From Bacteroidaceae bacterium (GTDB lineage: Bacteria > Bacteroidota > Bacteroidia > Bacteroidales > Bacteroidaceae): DNA of 35,561 nt. The stretch covers positions 1-35,561 of the forward strand of contig JAFXGX010000004.1 of the NCBI GenBank assembly GCA_017536695.1, in the 5' to 3' direction. Positions 33,386 through 35,561 of this stretch are shown here, in pieces (position 1 is the stretch's first letter; each line of letters begins with the position of its first letter). The position numbers and the translations under genes were made by a program. The notes below the pieces were generated by a model. The model was not told where the DNA came from. It did not search any database and saw nothing but the letters and a program-made list of their open reading frames with translations.

Positions 33386-33664
33386 ATGGAGATTATCAGC
33401 ATTGAGAAAAAGACCTTTGAGGAACTTGTATTGCGTCTCGGGCAGTTCGTTAAGCGAATGGATCGTATCAATCGCCAGCGTGGTGGCAGGCGTATGAGTG
33501 ATTGGATGGACAATCAAGATGTCTGCCAAGTGTTGAAGATTAGCCCTCGCACATTGCAGACTCTTCGGGATAGCGGGCGATTGCCACACTCAAAGATTAA
33601 CAATCGTATCTACTATCGCCCTGAAGATGTGGAGCGACTTATCGCAGATTGTAATGATGTTTAA
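33386..33664 (+). CDS. Excisionase-like HTH_17 protein 1
   Basis: The protein has 92 residues. The N-terminal helix (MEIISIEKKTFEELVLRLGQ) is followed by a MerR/excisionase-type winged helix: WMDNQDVCQVLKISPRTLQT, LRDSGRLPHSKINNRIYYRP, then EDVERLI. This is the Bacteroidales HTH domain found in mobile elements beside tyrosine integrases, where it acts as a recombination directionality factor or regulator. A palindrome (33346-33362) and the 16-bp repeats lie upstream. The second HTH gene starts 12 nt after its stop. Confidence 0.85.
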   Translation: MEIISIEKKTFEELVLRLGQFVKRMDRINRQRGGRRMSDWMDNQDVCQVLKISPRTLQTLRDSGRLPHSKINNRIYYRPEDVERLIADCNDV

Positions 33665-33676
33665 CCTATAAATTAT

Positions 33677-33976
33677 ATGCCTATGAGTAACGAAGTTATT
33701 ACACACAAACACGAGTGGGTACTCGGTCTATTCTCTGAACTTGACCGCATTGCCAAAGATGCCGCAACGGTGGCGGACGCGAATCAACCCTTACTGGGCG
33801 GCGAACACTATTTGACCGATAGAGAGTTGTCTGAACGCTTGAAAATCAGTCGCCGTACTTTGCAGGATTACCGCAACAATGGTATTTTGCCGTACCGCCA
33901 ACTTGGAGGTAAAATCCTCTATCGAGAAAGCGATATTGAGCGAGTATTGCAAAGTTGCTATCGTGGCAAGTTTTGA
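33677..33976 (+). CDS. Excisionase-like HTH_17 protein 2
   Basis: The protein has 99 residues (ATG 33677; ATG 33683 is also possible). It has the same layout as its neighbour: an N-terminal helical segment, then YLTDRELSERLKISRRTLQD, YRNNGILPYRQLGGKILYRE and SDIERVL. It is a paralogue of the 33386 gene, diverged outside the wing (shared ISxRTLQ, R-x2-G-x-LP, YR-x2-D-(I/V)-ER). It is translated 12 nt behind that gene, as one operon that ends at the terminator at 34079-34121. Paired factors of this kind control excision in Bacteroides elements. Confidence 0.85.
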   Translation: MPMSNEVITHKHEWVLGLFSELDRIAKDAATVADANQPLLGGEHYLTDRELSERLKISRRTLQDYRNNGILPYRQLGGKILYRESDIERVLQSCYRGKF

Positions 33977-33978
33977 TT

Positions 33979-34039
33979 TTATACCCGATAGGGTGTAATG
34001 ACGACTCGACAACCGCCAATTATACCCGAAGGGGTATAA
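33979..34039. repeat. Two similar small hairpins after the excisionase operon
   Basis: TTATACCC-GATA-GGGTGTAA (33979-33998) and TTATACCC-GAAG-GGGTATAA (34020-34039) share the same 8-bp stem with different loops, 41 bp apart. No U-tract follows; the real terminator is further on. Role unknown; repeated binding sites or RNA stem-loops are possible. Confidence 0.75.
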
Positions 34040-34078
34040 AGTCGGTTAGAAAGAATAGCCACGCAGAATATTGTTATG

Positions 34079-34121
34079 CAGAGTTGGGAGCGAGCTGCCT
34101 TTGTCCCCAACTCTGTTTTTT
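34079..34121 (+). terminator. Rho-independent terminator of the HTH operon
   Basis: CAGAGTTGGG and CCCAACTCTG form a perfect 10-bp stem, followed by TTTTTTATTA. Confidence 0.85.
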
Positions 34122-34193
34122 ATTATAATAGCCGCCCAAGATTTTTGAAAAGTATTTGATTTTTCTTTTGACCTTGATTTATGCGTCGTAGGT

Positions 34194-34364
34194 CGCTTCG
34201 CTTGCTTCGTCCCAATCCCATCCTCAACTCGGACGGTAATACCGGAAAGTTTTTTCGGGTGAAAAATTGTCGAAGATAATTTTTTGCTCGAAAACCCGTA
34301 GGCCTGAAGTTGTAGGTATTGCCCTCCGAGTTAACTTTATAAAGGGACGAAAGCAAGTGAAGCG
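34194..34364. repeat. 170-bp imperfect inverted repeat beside the integrase
   Basis: CGCTTCGCTTGCTTCGTCCC (34194-34213) pairs with GGGACGAAAGCAAGTGAAGC (34344-34363; G follows). AACTCGGACGGTAATACC (34226-34243) pairs with GGTATTGCCCTCCGAGTT (34315-34332), with two mismatches. CGGGT...ACCCG and GAAAAATT/AATTTTTT fill the centre. It lies 14 bp past the integrase stop. The 77-codon frame across it is dictated by the repeat and is not called. Confidence 0.75.
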
Positions 34365-34377
34365 TACCGCAGACCTC

Positions 34378-35561
34378 TTATCCTAAATTCACTATTGCAC
34401 TCTTCACATTCATCATATCCTTCAATATTGAACTGTCAAGTACCTTTGCATAGTGTTGTGTCATTCTTATATTGGCGTGACCGAGCATCTTTGCTACATT
34501 CTCTATGCTCACGCCATTTGCCAAACATACAGATGTTGCATAGGAGTGGCGAGCAACGTGAGTGCTGAGGTGTTTCTGGATTCCACAGACATCGGCTATC
34601 TCTTTCAGGTAACTATTCATATTCTGATTGCAAGGAACAGGCAGTAATACGCCACGCTTGATGCAGCTGGGGTGATTCTCGTACTTCTTGAGTATTGCCA
34701 ACGGAATATCCAACAAAGGAATATTACACATATTGTTTGTCTTTTGGCGTGTCTTACGAATCCAATAGTGCCCGTTATTGTCCTGCACGATATGTTCGGC
34801 AGCGAGTTGCTGAACATCAATAAATGCCAACCCCGTAAACGATGCGAATATAAATATATCACGCACCAACGCAAGGCGTGGAACGGCAAACTCCTTTTGG
34901 TAGATAGTCATCAGCTCGTCCATCGTTAGGAACTCACGCACAACCTCCTTTTCGTGAAACTTGATGCCTGCAAAAGGATTCTTGTCAATCCACTCGTTGG
35001 CAAGTGCAAGGTTGATAATCTTTTTCAAGCACTTCATATAACGGATAACGGTATTCTGCTGGCAATTCTTCTCGGTCTTTAAATAGAACTCAAATGCACG
35101 CACCAATTCGCCACTCACCTCTGTAATTGGCAAGTCCTCCTTATCGTATTTCAATTTGATTAGTTCGGCAAGATAACGGGTACAACTTTCGTAACGCCTT
35201 ACGGTGATTAGGGCAAAATCTTTACCCACTAGGGCTCGGCATTGCTCGTTATGTTCACGCATAGTACCAATGATGGTGCGTACTTGCTCCACCTTTTTGT
35301 CCACTCCAAAGAACTTTTCCTGTAATATTCGGGCAGTGATAAGTTCCCCATTCTCTTCGAGTTGTGTATAAATTCGGTGGAGTTTGATGCGACTCTCCTC
35401 AATGTAATTGTTTAGCTCGGTAGATTTGCGACTTTTACCCCTCGCACACTCCTTTGCCTGGTTCCACGACACAGGCTCGATGCTTTTGCGGATGTTTGTT
35501 TCTACTCTTGCGCCATTGACTGTGATACGCATACATACTGAAGCCTCTCCGTTCTTCAGCA
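34378..35561 (-). CDS. Bacteroidales tyrosine recombinase/integrase, 5' end beyond the window
   Basis: The frame has a Met at 35532, but codons upstream stay open to the edge and read LKNGEASVC-MRITVNG, the usual family N-terminus, so the gene is cut by the window end. Numbered from that Met (384 residues), a SAM-like core-binding domain covers about 80-180 and the catalytic domain about 200-370. The catalytic domain has H-V-A-R-H (H325, R328), MLGHANI and QHYAKV (Y361 nucleophile). The Arg of box I is replaced (SFTGLAFID where TGLR is usual), a feature I recall for CTnDOT-type integrases. It catalyses site-specific insertion of the island. It is convergent with the excisionase operon, with a terminator and a 170-bp inverted repeat between. 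Confidence 0.93.
   Translation of the reverse strand, partial: LKNGEASVCMRITVNGARVETNIRKSIEPVSWNQAKECARGKSRKSTELNNYIEESRIKLHRIYTQLEENGELITARILQEKFFGVDKKVEQVRTIIGTMREHNEQCRALVGKDFALITVRRYESCTRYLAELIKLKYDKEDLPITEVSGELVRAFEFYLKTEKNCQQNTVIRYMKCLKKIINLALANEWIDKNPFAGIKFHEKEVVREFLTMDELMTIYQKEFAVPRLALVRDIFIFASFTGLAFIDVQQLAAEHIVQDNNGHYWIRKTRQKTNNMCNIPLLDIPLAILKKYENHPSCIKRGVLLPVPCNQNMNSYLKEIADVCGIQKHLSTHVARHSYATSVCLANGVSIENVAKMLGHANIRMTQHYAKVLDSSILKDMMNVKSAIVNLG

Noticed and set aside
34123-34356. 77-codon minus frame next to the integrase
   Set aside because: It coincides with the 170-bp inverted repeat, so the codons reflect the pairing.
1-35561. tRNA, rRNA or other classical RNA genes
   Set aside because: None was recognised by eye on either strand; a tRNAscan/Infernal run would settle it.

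Overview
The window looks like a Bacteroidales chromosome (Bacteroidaceae/Prevotellaceae-like). The evidence is TAnnTTTG-type -7 promoter motifs with no clear Shine-Dalgarno sites, two secreted proteins ending in the Bacteroidetes 'G-(L/I)-Y-I-V-N-G' sorting tail, a TPR protein paired with an outer-membrane barrel, an IS3-family end and a Bacteroidales-type tyrosine recombinase. The species cannot be fixed from the sequence alone.

Left part (1 to about 19.9 kb), relatively GC-rich backbone. It begins with the end of an IS3-family element (1-252). Next come a large secreted GH36-like glycoside hydrolase (623-5242, minus), a 56-residue protein gene that is easily missed (5811-5981, minus), a secreted protein with two chitobiase C-terminal-like repeats (6235-8886, minus), an AAA/DUF4143 ATPase (10128-11516, minus), a DUF3109 protein (11846-12427, minus), gpmI (12639-14138, minus), a zinc-ribbon Nudix hydrolase (14414-14932, plus) and a two-gene operon of a TPR protein and an outer-membrane barrel (15177-19834, plus). 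The gaps between these genes are filled with a mosaic of short palindromic and GC-rich repeats. In two places the repeat units carry copies of the 3' end of the adjacent gene.

Right part (about 20.0 to 35.6 kb), AT-richer and without those repeats. This reads as acquired DNA. Nearly everything up to 32.7 kb is on the minus strand. In transcription order it holds: a small XRE regulator; a split adenine-methyltransferase/helicase/GIY-YIG restriction-modification-like pair; a two-TM protein; a large HEPN (RNxxxH) protein; a membrane coiled-coil protein; a UPF0489 protein; an AlbA_2/HATPase regulator with an 11-bp tandem repeat in its coding sequence; a ComEC-like metallo-beta-lactamase protein; and an orphan HipB-like XRE protein. 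From 32.7 kb onward there is a regulatory block with hairpins and four 16-bp iteron-like repeats, two excisionase-like HTH genes, a terminator, a 170-bp imperfect inverted repeat and a tyrosine integrase that runs off the right edge. Together these suggest a defence-laden integrative element.

The best candidates for undescribed biology are: (a) the HEPN / membrane coiled-coil / UPF0489 / AlbA cluster with possible frameshift phase variation; (b) the split methyltransferase system with its attached two-TM gene; (c) the backbone repeats that duplicate gene ends; and (d) the highly structured element at 9395-9630. All functional calls come from reading motifs by eye; no database search was run.
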